A stretch of DNA of 64,000 bases from Cohnella sp. CFH 77786 (lineage in GTDB: Bacteria; Bacillota; Bacilli; Paenibacillales; Paenibacillaceae). A program made the translations under genes and the position numbers. Location: assembly GCF_019400745.1 (NCBI RefSeq), contig NZ_WJIB01000008.1, positions 62,001-126,000 of the forward strand. Reading direction: 5' to 3'. Below the pieces are notes generated by a model. The model saw only the letters and a program-made list of their open reading frames with translations, was not told the origin of the DNA and searched no databases. Below, piece after piece: positions 8,769 through 20,499 of the stretch (positions are counted from its first letter, which is position 1; every line of letters begins with the position of its first letter).

Positions 8769-8840
8769 CCCCCCAGCTTCCGACAAGCCACTCTTCTGTT
8801 CAAACAAACCGAAACGATCCTGAGCAATGTCCTCATAGAA

Positions 8841-9150
8841 GGTGTGGTTTAAGGTGCTGCAGCAGGGTTTTTCCGGGTTACAGCGGTCTTACGGGCGGTT
8901 TGAGATGCTCCAGCCGGGTTTTTCCGGGTTACAGCGGTCTTACGGGCGGTTTGAGGTGCTGCAGCCGGGTTTTTCCGGGCTACAGCGGTCTTACGGGTGG
9001 TTTGAGGTGCTGCAGCCGGGTTTTTCCGGGTTACAGCGCTCTAGCTAGAGGTTTGAGGTTCTCCAGCCGGGTTTTCCCGGGTTACAGAGGTCTGGCGGGC
9101 GGTTTGAGGTACTGCAGCCGGGTTTTTCCGGGTTACAGCGGTCTGGGTTT
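8841..9150. repeat. tandem array 2: 51-bp unit, 6 copies
   Basis: Six copies of a 51-bp unit run immediately after array 1. The landmark TTCCGGGTTA lies at 8871, 8922, 8973, 9024, 9075 and 9126. The unit core is GCTGCAGCCGGGTTTTTCC. Because 51 is a multiple of three, the array reads through as a 17-residue peptide repeat (FEVLQPGFSGLQRSYG...), but it lacks a ribosome binding site and I do not call it a gene. The unit sequence is unrelated to array 1. Confidence 0.9.
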
Positions 9151-9168
9151 TTCTTGTACACGCAAGAA

Positions 9169-9199
9169 GCTGCTCCATCGGGGGACCGTATGGAGCAGC
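9169..9199 (-). terminator. terminator of the HRDC gene
   Basis: A 10-bp inverted repeat (GCTGCTCCAT at 9169-9178, ATGGAGCAGC at 9190-9199) lies 26 bases past the stop of the HRDC gene, followed on the minus strand by TTCTTG. Confidence 0.7.
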
Positions 9200-9224
9200 C
9201 TCTGCTATCGGCGTCGCAAGAACC

Positions 9225-10220
9225 TCAGATCGCCGTCTGGCGCTCGCGGCGGAACCGGATCCTCATCATGCGCAGCTTCTCGTATTGCCGCTCGACTTCC
9301 TGCTGCGCGGCTTCCCCTTCGCCGTACACTTTGCGGAGCAGCGGCTTCAGATAGCGGTCGCCCAGCTGCACCATCGCTTCTGAAGCCTGCGTCCATTCCT
9401 CGGTCGGCACCGCGGAAAGCTCCAGATCGACGACCGGCAGCACGTCGTATCCTTCCTCGTCCAGCTTCTCGATCCGCTCTACGAGCTTCCTCCGCTCGCA
9501 TTGAAGCTCGCTCTCCATTTCCGCGAGCGTCTTGCCTTCCCGAATGGCCGAGAGAAGCGAGCGCTTATCCCGAACGGACGATAGCGCGCGCCCATATTTC
9601 TCTTCCTTGACGCGGAACATCCACTGGGCGAACTGGTCCGCGTCCACGGCCTGGGCGACCCAATCGAGAGGGAAAGCGTGCTCCCGGGGAACGCCCTGAA
9701 GAAGCCCGATCAAGTCCGAGCCATACCGCTCGGTCTTCAGCTTGCCGAAGCCGGGTATCTGGGCCAGCTCCGCCGGCGTCCGCGGGACATAAACGGCGAG
9801 CATGTGAAGCTCCCGGTTCGTCGCCACCAGATAAGCGGAACGCTTCTCCTCGGAAGCCCTCGCCCGCCTCCATTGGCGCAAGGCCGCCGTCAGCTCGGGA
9901 TTCTCCTGCTGCAGCTCTGCATAACATTGCACAAGCAATTGCTGCGACGGCTCCCGCTCCCAGACAGGGGTCTCCAGCATCCCGTCGATCAGGGGACGGA
10001 AGCCTTCCTTCATCTTGACGGCGGCGCCATGGCGGAATGCGGCTAACAGCTCCTCCCAGCTGACGCCTTCATACCAGACCTCGTCCTCGGCCGCAGGCCC
10101 GCTTTCTCCCGATCGCCAACCCGCCGTCCAGGTTCCCTGATGCTCCCCGATGAACACCTGTCCCCGGAATTCCTCCTTGCCTTCCAGACGCTCCAGCCGA
10201 TTCAAAAATACGATCTGCAC
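9225..10220 (-). CDS. HRDC-domain protein of unknown function
   Basis: I start at the GTG at 10220 (331 residues) because GAAGGAGGAAG is correctly spaced before it; the upstream extension is not protein-like. The middle, about residues 130-205, is an HRDC domain (EKRSAYLVATNRELHMLA...IPGFGKLKTERYGSDL), a nucleic-acid-binding fold found at the end of RecQ and RNase D. There is no helicase or nuclease domain. The C-terminal third is helical with DEEGYDVLPVVDLE and a basic end. Related proteins are found in paenibacilli, where their role is not known to me. Its leader contains an intrinsic terminator. Confidence 0.75.
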   Translation of the reverse strand: MQIVFLNRLERLEGKEEFRGQVFIGEHQGTWTAGWRSGESGPAAEDEVWYEGVSWEELLAAFRHGAAVKMKEGFRPLIDGMLETPVWEREPSQQLLVQCYAELQQENPELTAALRQWRRARASEEKRSAYLVATNRELHMLAVYVPRTPAELAQIPGFGKLKTERYGSDLIGLLQGVPREHAFPLDWVAQAVDADQFAQWMFRVKEEKYGRALSSVRDKRSLLSAIREGKTLAEMESELQCERRKLVERIEKLDEEGYDVLPVVDLELSAVPTEEWTQASEAMVQLGDRYLKPLLRKVYGEGEAAQQEVERQYEKLRMMRIRFRRERQTAI

Positions 10221-10293
10221 GACGCTTCCTCCTTCGTCCCGCCTTGCGGGTCCCGTAATGAGTCCAGCCGTTACCGCCTCGCGCGCAGACGAC

Positions 10294-10334
10294 AAAAAAA
10301 GCACCTCCCGCGCGGATCGGCGGATGAGGTGCTT
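10294..10334 (-). terminator. intrinsic terminator in the leader of the HRDC gene (possible attenuator)
   Basis: On the minus strand, AAGCACCTC (from 10334) pairs with GAGGTGCTT and is followed by a run of seven T. No minus-strand gene lies immediately upstream; the promoter at 10364-10392 does. The hairpin therefore sits in the 5' leader, between promoter and start codon. Confidence 0.75.
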
Positions 10335-10363
10335 CCTCAACACAACAGTTTCTGAACGATTCC

Positions 10364-10392
10364 AGATTAGCAAAAAGGCGCAGCTTTGACAA
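10364..10392 (-). promoter_or_regulatory. sigma-A type promoter for the HRDC gene
   Basis: On the minus strand TTGTCA (10392-10387), a 17-base spacer, then TAATCT (10369-10364). The -35 element overlaps the -35 of the divergent plus-strand promoter, so the two cannot easily be occupied together. Confidence 0.65.
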
Positions 10393-10413
10393 GAGGAACG
10401 ACGTGCGTATAAT
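10386..10413 (+). promoter_or_regulatory. sigma-A promoter for the DUF3055-like gene
   Basis: TTGACA at 10386-10391, a 16-base spacer, TATAAT at 10408-10413, then a 40-base leader with AGGAGGAA before the ATG at 10454. Confidence 0.8.
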
Positions 10414-10453
10414 GAATCCATACGAAACGGATACCAGGAGGAACTAAGACCCC

Positions 10454-10750
10454 ATGCAGATGAAAGACTTCGACTTTCTGTCCGACAGCACCGAGCAGAC
10501 GACGACCCGCTTCGTCACGTTCGTCACCCCGAAGCTCCACCGGTTCGATTTGGCCATTCTGACGACCAACCGGTTCTACGGCAAGAAGCTGGTGACGGAC
10601 ATGCAGACCGGACGCAGCGGCATTCTGGGACCCGACGACCTGGAAGAAGAAGGCGTGCTGGAAAATACGTTCCGCATCAACGAGGAACAAGCCTCGGAGC
10701 TGGCGCAATTCCTCGTGCTCGTGCTCGGCGCCGTCCAATTTACCGACTGA
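10454..10750 (+). CDS. small conserved protein, DUF3055/SAV0927-like
   Basis: The 98-residue soluble protein has a strong upstream promoter and ribosome binding site. The pattern FDFLSDSTEQTTTRFVTF, RFDLAILTTNRFYGKKLV and GILGPDDLEEEG matches my memory of the small Bacillales family DUF3055. No function is known for that family. It is acidic, without cysteines, signal or membrane segment. It is divergent from the HRDC gene with overlapping promoters, and the next small gene follows 68 bases later in the same direction. Confidence 0.75.
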   Translation: MQMKDFDFLSDSTEQTTTRFVTFVTPKLHRFDLAILTTNRFYGKKLVTDMQTGRSGILGPDDLEEEGVLENTFRINEEQASELAQFLVLVLGAVQFTD

Positions 10751-10818
10751 TCTCCGGAGTAAAGCGGCAGCCGGCCGGAGATGCTATTGGAAATTCACCC
10801 GCCCAGGGAGGTTATCCG

Positions 10819-11094
10819 ATGGCTTGGTTCCGGTCCGAGAAAAAACAACCCGACATCGACTTGTCCACGGTGGAGTCCCAGCGCAACGACCTGACGGCCG
10901 AGGAATTCCCGGAAGGGCCTTACGGCTCTTCGCTGCCGGTCGAAACCTTGGGCAAAAGCACGCCCTGGCGGGACGATCAGCGTTCCCCGAATTCCTATCT
11001 GTATGAAAACCGACAATTCCATGCCGGTTTGGAACGCGGCTACCCCGGCGATCACGACCTGCATGACGAAGCCATCGACGAGAACGACGTATAA
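10819..11094 (+). CDS. small acidic hypothetical protein
   Basis: This 91-residue protein has a good ribosome binding site (GGGAGG) and coding-like codon use. It is hydrophilic and rich in Asp, Glu, Pro and Tyr (for example NSYLYENRQFHAGLERGYPGD), probably partly disordered. I do not recognise a domain. It sits 68 bases after the DUF3055-like gene and before a terminator, so the two may be co-transcribed. Confidence 0.65.
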   Translation: MAWFRSEKKQPDIDLSTVESQRNDLTAEEFPEGPYGSSLPVETLGKSTPWRDDQRSPNSYLYENRQFHAGLERGYPGDHDLHDEAIDENDV

Positions 11095-11120
11095 ACGAAT
11101 ATCCCGTTTACGAGCGAACT

Positions 11121-11155
11121 TGCTGATGGGCCTTACCGGCTCGTCAGCATTTTTC
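11121..11155 (+). terminator. terminator after the two small genes
   Basis: TGCTGA...TCAGCA stem (11121-11149) with an inner CC/GG pairing, followed by TTTTTCTTT, 26 bases past the stop at 11094. Confidence 0.8.
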
Positions 11156-11287
11156 TTTGGCCTTTTCGGATAACCTTGTGCCTCCAGTCGAGTCCAGTCC
11201 AGGCCTCCACGAATTTCCGCGGATGCGGTTAGCGTCGATCAGCCATATTATCTTCGTTACTTGAACAGATGGCGGTGGAGGTTCCGC

Positions 11288-11869
11288 ATGCACTTGTCTC
11301 CGCGACTGTATCACCGGATCGTGCGTCCGCGCTGGTTTACGAAGAAGTTCATTCACGACCCCATTTCGAGCCGCGTCGATTTGCAAAACAAATCCGTGCT
11401 CGATTTCGGCTGCGGTACGGGGGCGAATTGCGGCATTTGCGATCCGGACCGGTATGTGGGCATCGATCCGGATGCGGGCAGAATCCGGTTCGCGCAAACG
11501 TTGTACCCCCGGCATACCTTCAAGGTTTTCGACGGCAAGCGGATCCCCCTCCCGGACGGCGCCGTCGACCATATTTTCATCGTGGCGGTTCTTCATCACA
11601 TCCCGGACGGACCGATCGCGGGGTATTTGGATGAATTCCGCAGGGTGCTAAGGCCTCGGGGCACCATCGTGGCGATCGAACCCTTCTTGTGCCCGAAGAA
11701 CAAACTGAACAACTGGTTCATGCAAAATTACGACAACGGGGAGTTCGTCCGCACGGAGGAAGATTATGTCAAGCTTTTCCGTCATCGGAACTATGATTGC
11801 GAGGTCCTGACAAAATTCAAAAAATGCCTGCTGTACCACGAGCTGTTCTTCACTGCGTCGCCGATTTGA
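11288..11869 (+). CDS. class I SAM-dependent methyltransferase
   Basis: The protein is 193 residues from the ATG at 11288, chosen because GGTGGAGG lies 6 bases upstream. Motif I is VLDFGCGTGANCGI near residue 38, motif II acidic end is YVGIDPD, and VAVLHHIPDG and RRVLRPRGTIVAIEP are the post-motifs of the UbiE/Methyltransf_11 group. The C-terminal third (LNNWFMQNYDNGEF) probably sets the substrate, which cannot be deduced. It is a single gene between hairpins. Confidence 0.82.
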   Translation: MHLSPRLYHRIVRPRWFTKKFIHDPISSRVDLQNKSVLDFGCGTGANCGICDPDRYVGIDPDAGRIRFAQTLYPRHTFKVFDGKRIPLPDGAVDHIFIVAVLHHIPDGPIAGYLDEFRRVLRPRGTIVAIEPFLCPKNKLNNWFMQNYDNGEFVRTEEDYVKLFRHRNYDCEVLTKFKKCLLYHELFFTASPI

Positions 11870-11890
11870 ACTCTCCCTTGAAGCGTTCGC

Positions 11891-11924
11891 AAGCCGGCCC
11901 GTCCCGAATGGGAAGGACCGGCTT
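11891..11924. terminator. hairpin between convergent genes, possible terminator
   Basis: AAGCCGGCC at 11891 and GGACCGGCTT ending at 11924 pair with one mismatch, with GTCCC/GGGA inside. A T-run is missing on the plus strand, so function as a terminator is only possible. Confidence 0.4.
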
Positions 11925-11967
11925 GACGTGATTCCATCCGCTGAGGACTCTGTCCTTGACGCCAGCC

Positions 11968-12093
11968 TTACGCTTGAACGCGGGTATCGTCCCCTTGCGG
12001 ATGTTCGGTCGATTGTTCGAACTCCGGCAAATCGGGCTGCTCGATTTCGAGCGGTTCGGGCGAACGGATTTCTTGGTTGTCGTTGGTCGGCAT
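11968..12093 (-). CDS. 41-residue acidic small protein after the dehydratase gene
   Basis: This short gene starts at an ATG with GGAGG nine bases upstream and ends at TAA. It encodes MPTNDNQEIRSPEPLEIEQP, continuing with more acidic residues and FEQSTEHPQGDD, and has no cysteine or membrane segment. It starts 13 bases after the stop of the 537-residue dehydratase-like gene and reads in the same direction. Codon choice is GC-rich at third positions like its neighbours. I know no homologue; it may be a disordered small protein or a chance ORF. Confidence 0.45.
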   Translation of the reverse strand: MPTNDNQEIRSPEPLEIEQPDLPEFEQSTEHPQGDDTRVQA

Positions 12094-12106
12094 GCGCATC
12101 AACCTC

Positions 12107-13720
12107 CTATAGTCCCGGGATGGGCAAACGGCGTCTTAAGCCGTAAATGGTATTGGCCGCGGTGCAGGCGACGACGTGCCGGCTCGCGTGCAGCGGATTC
12201 GCGATTTTGGCGCGTCCCGCGAACCTGTGAAGTTCGGAAGCCGTCAATCCGCGTTTGGCGAGCGCTTCGTCGAACTCCTTCTGGGCGGCTTGCTTGGCCT
12301 TGAACAGCATCATCTGGATCCGGCTGTACACGTTGACCGCTCCGTCTCCCGTCGTTTCGATCGGCAGGAAAATCGCGTCGGGGTATCTCTCGGTAATCAA
12401 GGACTGCACTCCGTCGGATACGCCGGAAGAAGGCATGCAGCCGAAAGGTTTGACGGAAATGGTCATGTTCACCTTCCGCTTCACCACGTTGAGGATCAAC
12501 TTCCCGACTTCCATGTGGCCTTCGCCGCCGCGAAGCTGATTGTTGTAATGCTCATGGGCGACTTTGGCGATTTCCTCCATATCCGGCAAGTGATAATGGT
12601 GCAGTCCCATGGCCTTGGCGTATCGCTGGAACATGCCGCGGAGGACGCGGTCCGCCAGCCTCAGCGCCAGAAGACGTTTCGCCGGATTTTTGCCTTCCAG
12701 GCCGTACTTGCCTCCGTCCGCTGCCCGCAGGTTCATCCGCTTGCGCGTGTCGTAGCGGCCGGACCAGATCAGGAAAAGGATCCAGGCCGTCACCGACTGC
12801 ACGTCCACCTCCGCCCCTTCGCTCTCGAGAAACCTCTGCAGCTCGTAATTGCCGTCTCCTTCCGTCGTCATCGCCCAGAACTCGCCGATCACGCTCACCT
12901 TCGGTTTGACAAGGGTGCGGTCCACCTGAACGGCTTGCAATTCGTTGCGGCAGCGGGCCAAGATCGGTCTTAGCCGTTTGCGCGCGCTCAAAGCGTCGTG
13001 CAAATACCGCTTGCACCGCTCGAGCGCGGCATCCGTAGCGCCGGCCGTCACTTCGTAAGGGCGGATGCGGTAAGCGAGCGCGTTGAGGATATCCCCGAGC
13101 AGCACGGCTTTCAGGAAGCTGAGGAAGAACGACGCGTTCAGCTTCAGCGCCGACTCTCCGCCGGTCGCCTGCTTCAGGCCGTCCGTCTGCTGGAACAACA
13201 GCACGCGGAACCCGTCGAAGCCGGCATCGCGCAGCGCCTTCCGGTATTCGGTGACATAGGTGCCGAAGCGGCACGGACCGCAAGACCCGCTCGTAATGAA
13301 CAGGTAGCCGCGGACGATTTCCTCCTTGGATTTCCCTTCGACGTCTCGGAGGTAATGCAGGTGCTTGATCAGATTGCCCACAGTAAAGTAGGTGGGATTG
13401 CATTGTCCCCGGTTTCCGAACTCCTTGCCGTACCGCAGCGATTCGTTGTCCGGGCAGTCCAGATGCTGCACCCGGTACCCCAGCCCTTGCAGCGCCCCCT
13501 CCACCAGGTAGTCGTGAGCCATCGTGAGTCCCCCGAACAGAATCGTCGTGGAGGTTTTATCCTTGGCCAGAAACTGGCGGGGAACGGGGTCGAACCACTG
13601 GTTTCGCTCCGCTTGATCCAGTCCCAGCTCCTTTTCCAGTTCCTTCTGGTAGTGCAGCAGTTTATCCTCGACCGACAAGGCGGCTTCTTCCGGTTTTCCC
13701 TTGTCTTTGACGATGGGCAT
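12107..13720 (-). CDS. 2-hydroxyacyl-CoA dehydratase-like protein (C-terminal half of the giant activase family)
   Basis: This 537-residue protein resembles the C-terminal part of the large CoA-substrate-specific activase/dehydratase proteins (HgdB/BcrC-like fold). Cysteine-containing blocks are HLDCPDNES, GQCNPTYFTVGN, TSGSCGPCRFGTY and KPFGCMPSSGVSDG, suitable as iron-sulfur ligands. The start ATG follows GGAGAG by 8 bases. In many anaerobes these sequences are fused to the activase in one protein of about 1,400 residues; here they are the second gene of a pair, 32 bases after the activase. The reaction of this subfamily is not established. Confidence 0.75.
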   Translation of the reverse strand: MPIVKDKGKPEEAALSVEDKLLHYQKELEKELGLDQAERNQWFDPVPRQFLAKDKTSTTILFGGLTMAHDYLVEGALQGLGYRVQHLDCPDNESLRYGKEFGNRGQCNPTYFTVGNLIKHLHYLRDVEGKSKEEIVRGYLFITSGSCGPCRFGTYVTEYRKALRDAGFDGFRVLLFQQTDGLKQATGGESALKLNASFFLSFLKAVLLGDILNALAYRIRPYEVTAGATDAALERCKRYLHDALSARKRLRPILARCRNELQAVQVDRTLVKPKVSVIGEFWAMTTEGDGNYELQRFLESEGAEVDVQSVTAWILFLIWSGRYDTRKRMNLRAADGGKYGLEGKNPAKRLLALRLADRVLRGMFQRYAKAMGLHHYHLPDMEEIAKVAHEHYNNQLRGGEGHMEVGKLILNVVKRKVNMTISVKPFGCMPSSGVSDGVQSLITERYPDAIFLPIETTGDGAVNVYSRIQMMLFKAKQAAQKEFDEALAKRGLTASELHRFAGRAKIANPLHASRHVVACTAANTIYGLRRRLPIPGL

Positions 13721-13752
13721 CGTTCATTCTCTCCTTCTCGGTGTATTGGGGC

Positions 13753-17226
<3,474 letters not shown>

Positions 17227-17390
17227 TGGTGTCAACTCCCTTTTCCGTTCCTATAACCAGGTTTAGACTTTGCAAGGGAGTCGATTTTTATCCGATTCAG
17301 CCGAAAGTTCCCATGTCGGTTTTGCCCCCGGGCGGGGGAAAGTAAGCCATAACCATGCGCCATCGATGGCAGCCACGGAGGAGAGACGGC

Positions 17391-18809
17391 ATGCCCTTGC
17401 TGTGGATCATCTTGACCCTCTCGGCCATGATCGGCCAACTGGCCTTCGTGCTCGCCCGCGAGTATTGCCGCCCGCATAAAGCGGTCGCCTGGCTGGTCAT
17501 TTTGTACCTCTTTCCGTTCGTCGGCTTGCTGTTTTACGGATTCGTCGCCCAGGAGTTTTCCCGTTTCCTTCCCCAGCGCAAGCGCGATCTGGGACCGCTC
17601 GGTCCGCTGAAGCAACAGCTTGCGGACAGATCCCGCCGCGGCGGGAGCTTCGATCCGCTCCGCCGGTCTTTGCACCGGGGCGACGGTTTGCATGCCGTCC
17701 TGCAAAGCCCGCTGAGCCTGCCCGTTACCTCCGGGAATGAAGTAGCGGTATACGAAGAGGGCAACGCGGCCTTTGACGCCATGTTCGAAGCGATTTCCTC
17801 GGCCAAGCATCATATCCACATCGAGTTTTACATTCTCCGGGACGACGCGCTTGGGCGGCATTTCCGGGATATGTTGATCCGCAAGGCGAGAGAAGGCGTC
17901 AAGGTCCGTCTCCTGTACGACGGCATCGGCTGCTGCCGGCTGCGGAAGAGCTATTTGAAGCCGTTCTGGGAGGCGGGCATCGAGATCGGGTGTTTTGCTC
18001 CCTTGCTTCGAACGCTGCTGAACAAGCAAATCAATTACCGGAATCACAGAAAAATATTGGTCGTGGACGGGAAAGTCGGTTTTATCGGGGGCTTGAACGT
18101 CGGAGACGAATATTTGGGGAAATCCGCCATGGGGGATTGGAGGGATACCCACTTCAGGATCCATGGAGAGGCCGTGTTATGGATCCAGTATACTTTCGCC
18201 GAAGATTGGATGTGGGTGAAACGGGAGCTGTTGAAGGATCCCGAATATTATCCCGTCCAACCCGATCCGGGGAACGAATTCGTGCAAATCGTCAAAAGCG
18301 GCCCGGATGAAACGATCCTGGAGCTCATGTTCGCGTTCATCGCATCCGCGAAAAACCGCCTTTACATGGAAACCCCTTATTTCGTGCCCGATTCCGGCAT
18401 TTTGCTGGCTTTGAAGACGGCCGCCATGCGGGGAGTCGACATTCGGATCGTCATTCCCGCCAATCCGGACACGAAGCTGGTTTACTGGGCTTCCTTGTCG
18501 TTCGTTCAGGAGTTGCTTGAGGTCGGCATCCGCTTTTATCTCTATCGAAAAGGGTTTATTCACGCCAAAGTGATCATCAGCGATGACGTGGCGTGTTCGG
18601 GCAGCGCGAATATGGATATGCGGAGCTTTACCGGCCAGTTCGAAATCAGCGCGTTGTTTTTCGGCGGTGCCGTGGTCGAACGGCTGATGGACCAGTTTTA
18701 TCGGGATCTTCGCGCAAGCGAGGAGATTGCGCTGCAGGAGTTCGAGAAGCGGCCGCTAGCCTTGAAGCGGAAGGAAATTTTCGCCCGGCTGCTCTCGCCG
18801 TTATTCTAA
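17391..18809 (+). CDS. cls: cardiolipin synthase (phospholipase D family)
   Basis: The protein is 472 residues from the ATG at 17391 (GGAGGAGAG upstream). Two N-terminal membrane helices (LLWIILTLSAMIGQLAFVL and AWLVILYLFPFVGLLFY) are followed by two HKD active sites: NHRKILVVDGKVGFIGGLN and FIHAKVIISDDVACSGSANMD. It should condense two phosphatidylglycerols to cardiolipin at the membrane. It is divergent from the activase operon. The following lipoprotein gene starts 71 bases later on the same strand and may be co-transcribed. Confidence 0.93.
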   Translation: MPLLWIILTLSAMIGQLAFVLAREYCRPHKAVAWLVILYLFPFVGLLFYGFVAQEFSRFLPQRKRDLGPLGPLKQQLADRSRRGGSFDPLRRSLHRGDGLHAVLQSPLSLPVTSGNEVAVYEEGNAAFDAMFEAISSAKHHIHIEFYILRDDALGRHFRDMLIRKAREGVKVRLLYDGIGCCRLRKSYLKPFWEAGIEIGCFAPLLRTLLNKQINYRNHRKILVVDGKVGFIGGLNVGDEYLGKSAMGDWRDTHFRIHGEAVLWIQYTFAEDWMWVKRELLKDPEYYPVQPDPGNEFVQIVKSGPDETILELMFAFIASAKNRLYMETPYFVPDSGILLALKTAAMRGVDIRIVIPANPDTKLVYWASLSFVQELLEVGIRFYLYRKGFIHAKVIISDDVACSGSANMDMRSFTGQFEISALFFGGAVVERLMDQFYRDLRASEEIALQEFEKRPLALKRKEIFARLLSPLF

Positions 18810-18880
18810 CGGGCATCACTCGGTCTTCGGTGCAAAAAATCGTTCTCAAAAACGGCGGTGGAGAAGGGCAGGCGGCAGCA

Positions 18881-20482
18881 TTGCGATATCGAACGACTCC
18901 CTGGTTTGCCGGAGCGCTCCTATTGGCGGCTCTCCTGTTCGGATGCGCCAAACCGGAAGGGACGCCGAAAGAACGGGACCTGCTCCGGATCCGGTCCGAT
19001 CCCGGCACGCAGGCGTCCAAAAAAGTGATCTTGATTTGCATCGACTCCCTCATGGGCCACGCGATCGACGAGGGGATCAAGCAAAACAAGCTCCCCGCGT
19101 TCCGGTACCTGATCGAGCACGGTCAGTACTACCCGAGCGTGGTCACCTCGTTTCCCACGATGTCCGTATCCATCGACAGCACGATGCTCACGGGCCAATA
19201 TCCGGATGAACACCGCATTCCCGGATTGGTCTGGTATTCCGCCGCCGAGAAGCGGATGATCAACTACGGCACCGGACCGCTGGAAATCGCCAGGCACGGC
19301 GCGGACCGCATGCTGCAAGACGCGTTCATTCGACTGAACGGCAGCCACCTCAGCCCGCGCGCGCCGACCCTTTTCGAGGATTTGGCCCGTAAAGGGCTGA
19401 CCTCCGGTTCGGTCAACGGCCTGATCTACAGGGGAAATTCCGACCACCTGCTCTCTTTGCCGGCGTGGGTCCGCGTCCCCTCGTCATTGCCCTCGACGAT
19501 CAAGGTGAAAGGTCCGGATTTCCTCGCCTTCGGCGTGTTCTCGAACCCGCTGGCGGACAAGAAGCCATTGCCCGACAAGCTGACCGACCGGCTCGGATTG
19601 GACAACGAATACGCCCTGGAAGTCGTGGAGTATCTGATCCAAAAGCGCAAGCTTCCCGATTTTCTGTACGTTTACTTTCCCGATCTGGACTTCAAGATTC
19701 ATCAGCGGGGTCCGGCGGATTTGGAGGGCGTCGTCCGTACCGACCGTCAGCTCGAAGCGTTGCTGCAGGCGTTCGGTTCCCGGGAGGAAGCGTTGCGGAA
19801 AGCGGTGATCGTCATCAGCGGGGATAACGGGATGGTACCCGTTCTCCGGCGCCGCGAGGGAGCGGCCGTCGACATGGGAGGGTTCCTGAAAGGCTACGTG
19901 ATCTTGAAGCCCGGGCAGGCCGCCTCGGACAGCACCGAAATCGCGGTCGCGGCGAATGACAGAATGGCCTATGTCTACCGGCTTGCGCCCAGGATCTCTC
20001 TCGCGTCGATCGCGAGGTCCCTGCAAGCCGACCCCCGGTTCGACGTGATCGCTTGGCAGGATAAAGGATGGATCCATGTCCTGCGCGGAGGATCGTCGGG
20101 GAAATTCACCTACCGGCCGAACGGTCCGATAACGGATCCATACCGCCAATCCTGGACGCTCGCGAAAAATCCTTCGGTTCTGGACATGACCATCGACGAC
20201 CGAAAACATACGCTGCTGTACGGACGGTACCCGGACGCGCTGCGGAAAATAGCCGCCGCGCTGAACTCGCATGACGGCGAATATATGATCGTCACCGCGA
20301 AGCCGGGTTACGAGCTGTCTTACGGGAGCTCGCCGATCCATGCGGGAGGCGGCGGCCACGGCGGGATCAGCGAAGCGGAATCGCTCATTCCGCTGATCGT
20401 CGCCGGGACGGACGCCAAACCGGATTCGCTTAGGGTTGTCGATTTGAAACGGTACTTCCTTCGCGTAATCGGCGGGAAATAG
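18881..20482 (+). CDS. lipoprotein of the alkaline phosphatase / type I phosphodiesterase superfamily
   Basis: I start at the TTG at 18881, giving 533 residues with a lipoprotein signal (MRYRTTPWFAGALLLAALLFGC; lipobox LLFGC). The long upstream extension overlaps cls and is not credible. VILICIDSLMG is the first metal-binding strand, VTSFPTMSVSIDSTMLTG contains the nucleophile threonine, DLDFKIHQRGP supplies D and H, and GGGGHGG the last His. The usual SDHGM metal site reads SGDNGMV, so Asn replaces the expected His. It probably hydrolyses a phosphodiester outside the membrane, but the substrate is unknown and the changed ligand may affect activity. Confidence 0.75.
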   Translation: MRYRTTPWFAGALLLAALLFGCAKPEGTPKERDLLRIRSDPGTQASKKVILICIDSLMGHAIDEGIKQNKLPAFRYLIEHGQYYPSVVTSFPTMSVSIDSTMLTGQYPDEHRIPGLVWYSAAEKRMINYGTGPLEIARHGADRMLQDAFIRLNGSHLSPRAPTLFEDLARKGLTSGSVNGLIYRGNSDHLLSLPAWVRVPSSLPSTIKVKGPDFLAFGVFSNPLADKKPLPDKLTDRLGLDNEYALEVVEYLIQKRKLPDFLYVYFPDLDFKIHQRGPADLEGVVRTDRQLEALLQAFGSREEALRKAVIVISGDNGMVPVLRRREGAAVDMGGFLKGYVILKPGQAASDSTEIAVAANDRMAYVYRLAPRISLASIARSLQADPRFDVIAWQDKGWIHVLRGGSSGKFTYRPNGPITDPYRQSWTLAKNPSVLDMTIDDRKHTLLYGRYPDALRKIAAALNSHDGEYMIVTAKPGYELSYGSSPIHAGGGGHGGISEAESLIPLIVAGTDAKPDSLRVVDLKRYFLRVIGGK

Positions 20483-20499
20483 CCGGTCACTTCCACCGT

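Noticed and set aside
8361..9150. CRISPR array
   Set aside because: The repeats are directly adjacent with no variable spacers, and no cas genes are present.
18593..18880. N-terminal extension of the phosphodiesterase lipoprotein
   Set aside because: It overlaps the end of cls out of frame, and the internal TTG gives a proper lipoprotein signal.
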